Shown here piece by piece: positions 12,239 to 13,407 of a stretch of 13,407 nt of DNA (the first letter of the stretch is position 1; each line of letters starts with the position of its first letter). The stretch lies in contig WREE01000041.1 of assembly GCA_009779515.1 (NCBI GenBank), positions 1 to 13,407 of the forward strand, read 5' to 3'. The notes beneath the pieces are model-generated. The model ran no database searches. It was given only the letters and a program-made list of their open reading frames with translations, and was not told where the DNA came from. The DNA is from Symbiobacteriaceae bacterium. Lineage in GTDB: Bacteria; Bacillota; JAAYKD01; WRDA01. A program made the position numbers and the translations under genes.

Positions 12239-13407
12239 ATGTTCCTTGATCGTGCCCAGATTACGGTAAAATCGGGAGCTGGCGGCAACGGTTGTGTAGC
12301 TTTTCGTCGCGAGAAGTATGTCCCTCAGGGAGGACCTTCCGGTGGTGACGGGGGGCGAGGCGCTTCCGTCATCGCCGTTGCTGACCACAACCGCAACACC
12401 CTACTAGACTTTCGCTATAAGCGCCATTATACCGGCGATCCAGGTAGCCCAGGCACCAACAAGAACCGTTCGGGAGCGCAAGGTAGCGACCTCTACATCC
12501 CTGTCCCCTTAGGTACTGCCATTTTCGATGATACTACCGGTGAACTAGTTGCCGATTTGGTTAACGAAGGTGATCAAGCTATTTTAGCTCCCGGAGGACG
12601 TGGCGGACGTGGCAATGCTCGCTTTGCCACTGCTACCAACCGCTCACCGGAGTTAGCCGAAAAGGGAGTTCCCGGGGTGGAGCGCGCTATTCGCTTAGAG
12701 CTCCGTCTCATTGCTGATGTAGGCTTAGTGGGTCTCCCCAACGCCGGGAAATCTACCTTGCTGTCGGTAATCTCCGCTGCTACCCCCAAAATAGCATCAT
12801 ACCCTTTTACCACTTTGGAGCCTCAACTGGGGGTAGTCGCCTTAGATGACAGCAGCTTTGTGGTTGCCGATATACCTGGTTTAGTGGAAGGGGCTAGTCG
12901 TGGCATAGGTTTAGGTTTCGACTTTTTACGTCATATCGAGCGAACTCGCCTCTTGGTTCATCTCCTCGATACTGCCGCGACCGATGGTCGCACCCCTCAG
13001 GAAGATTTTCTTACCTTAAACCAGGAGCTGGCTCTCTATAATCCGGAGTTGGCTACCCGACCTCAGCTGGTAGCCCTGAATAAAATCGACTTACCCCAGA
13101 GCAATATCTATTTGACGGAGCTACAGAGATGGCTTAATTCCCAGGGGTATCAGGTTTTCCCTATTTCGGCTATGACCCGCGAAGGGTTAACCCCCTTGTT
13201 ACAAGCTATGGCAGCTCAGCTCAGCACGCTGCCTTTACCCAATCCTCTCTCTTTTTACCCCCAACCTGTATCTACCACCCCTGCTTCCACTACAACTGAA
13301 GACCCTGTAATTATTACCAGGGAAGATGATGCCTCCTGGCGTGTCTCCACCCAGCGCTTGCTCAGACTGGTTGCGTTAACCGATTTTGACAACACCGCCT
13401 CCCTGAA
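12239..13407 (+). CDS. obg: GTPase Obg (CgtA), C-terminus beyond window
   Basis: About 389 codons are present; the gene runs off the right edge. Obg is an essential GTPase that assists late 50S assembly and responds to stress nucleotides. The glycine-rich Obg fold (residues 1-158) begins MFLDRAQITVKSGAGGNG. The G domain shows G1 GLPNAGKS (165-172), switch I SYPFTTLEPQLG, G3 DIPGLVEGAS (211-220), G4 NKID and G5 ISAM. A Ser/Thr/Pro-rich linker leads to an OCT-type C-terminal domain, of which the start (VIITREDDASWRVS to LTDFDN) is visible; perhaps 35-45 residues are missing. ATG follows AAGGG at short spacing, eight bases after rpmA, so coupling is likely. No motif is degenerate. Confidence 0.97.
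   Translation, partial: MFLDRAQITVKSGAGGNGCVAFRREKYVPQGGPSGGDGGRGASVIAVADHNRNTLLDFRYKRHYTGDPGSPGTNKNRSGAQGSDLYIPVPLGTAIFDDTTGELVADLVNEGDQAILAPGGRGGRGNARFATATNRSPELAEKGVPGVERAIRLELRLIADVGLVGLPNAGKSTLLSVISAATPKIASYPFTTLEPQLGVVALDDSSFVVADIPGLVEGASRGIGLGFDFLRHIERTRLLVHLLDTAATDGRTPQEDFLTLNQELALYNPELATRPQLVALNKIDLPQSNIYLTELQRWLNSQGYQVFPISAMTREGLTPLLQAMAAQLSTLPLPNPLSFYPQPVSTTPASTTTEDPVIITREDDASWRVSTQRLLRLVALTDFDNTASL

Overview
The window reads as chromosomal DNA of an anaerobic member of the Bacillota, probably a Clostridia/Peptococcaceae-like lineage. The clues are: L27 with the N-terminal extension that Prp removes, encoded beside prp; a YlbF/YmcA-family protein; a response regulator with the YcbB (GlnL-type) output domain; the yebC-ruvC-ruvA-ruvB-queH order; a YedF selenium-metabolism protein; and strong AGGAGG-type ribosome sites. 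The genus cannot be read from this sequence. I see no prophage, CRISPR array, complete insertion sequence, rRNA or tRNA.

Left arm, minus strand (1-3621): a probable transcription unit ylbF-like > yebC > ruvC > ruvA > ruvB > queH (cut by the window edge). It covers RNA-maturation/competence control, a YebC-type factor, Holliday-junction processing (RuvC resolvase and the RuvAB branch-migration motor) and the last step of queuosine synthesis. Between ruvC and ruvA lies a dense multi-hairpin element (about 1744-1934) of GC-rich perfect stems flanked by imperfect direct repeats; its right arm supplies the ruvC stop codon. It is the most unusual structure in the window.

Middle, plus strand (3872-5979): yedF, with a good promoter whose spacer carries a palindrome; a membrane-anchored YkuE/YaeI-type metallophosphoesterase; and an unrecognised 119-residue protein. 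The last converges, two bases apart, on a topoisomerase III gene on the minus strand (5982-8327, TTG start).

A 384-base divergent gap (8328-8711) with several hairpins leads into a DUF401 (TIGR00529-type) polytopic membrane protein and a GlnL/YcbB-type response regulator. The regulator has glutamate where the phospho-accepting aspartate should be, so it may be a constitutively active or phosphorylation-independent regulator. A 10-base direct repeat lies between the two genes.

Right arm, plus strand (11040-13407): the conserved rplU-prp-rpmA-obg operon, with a near-consensus sigma-A promoter and a structured L21 leader that can form a pseudoknot. Prp is expected to trim the L27 precursor encoded next to it; obg runs off the right edge.
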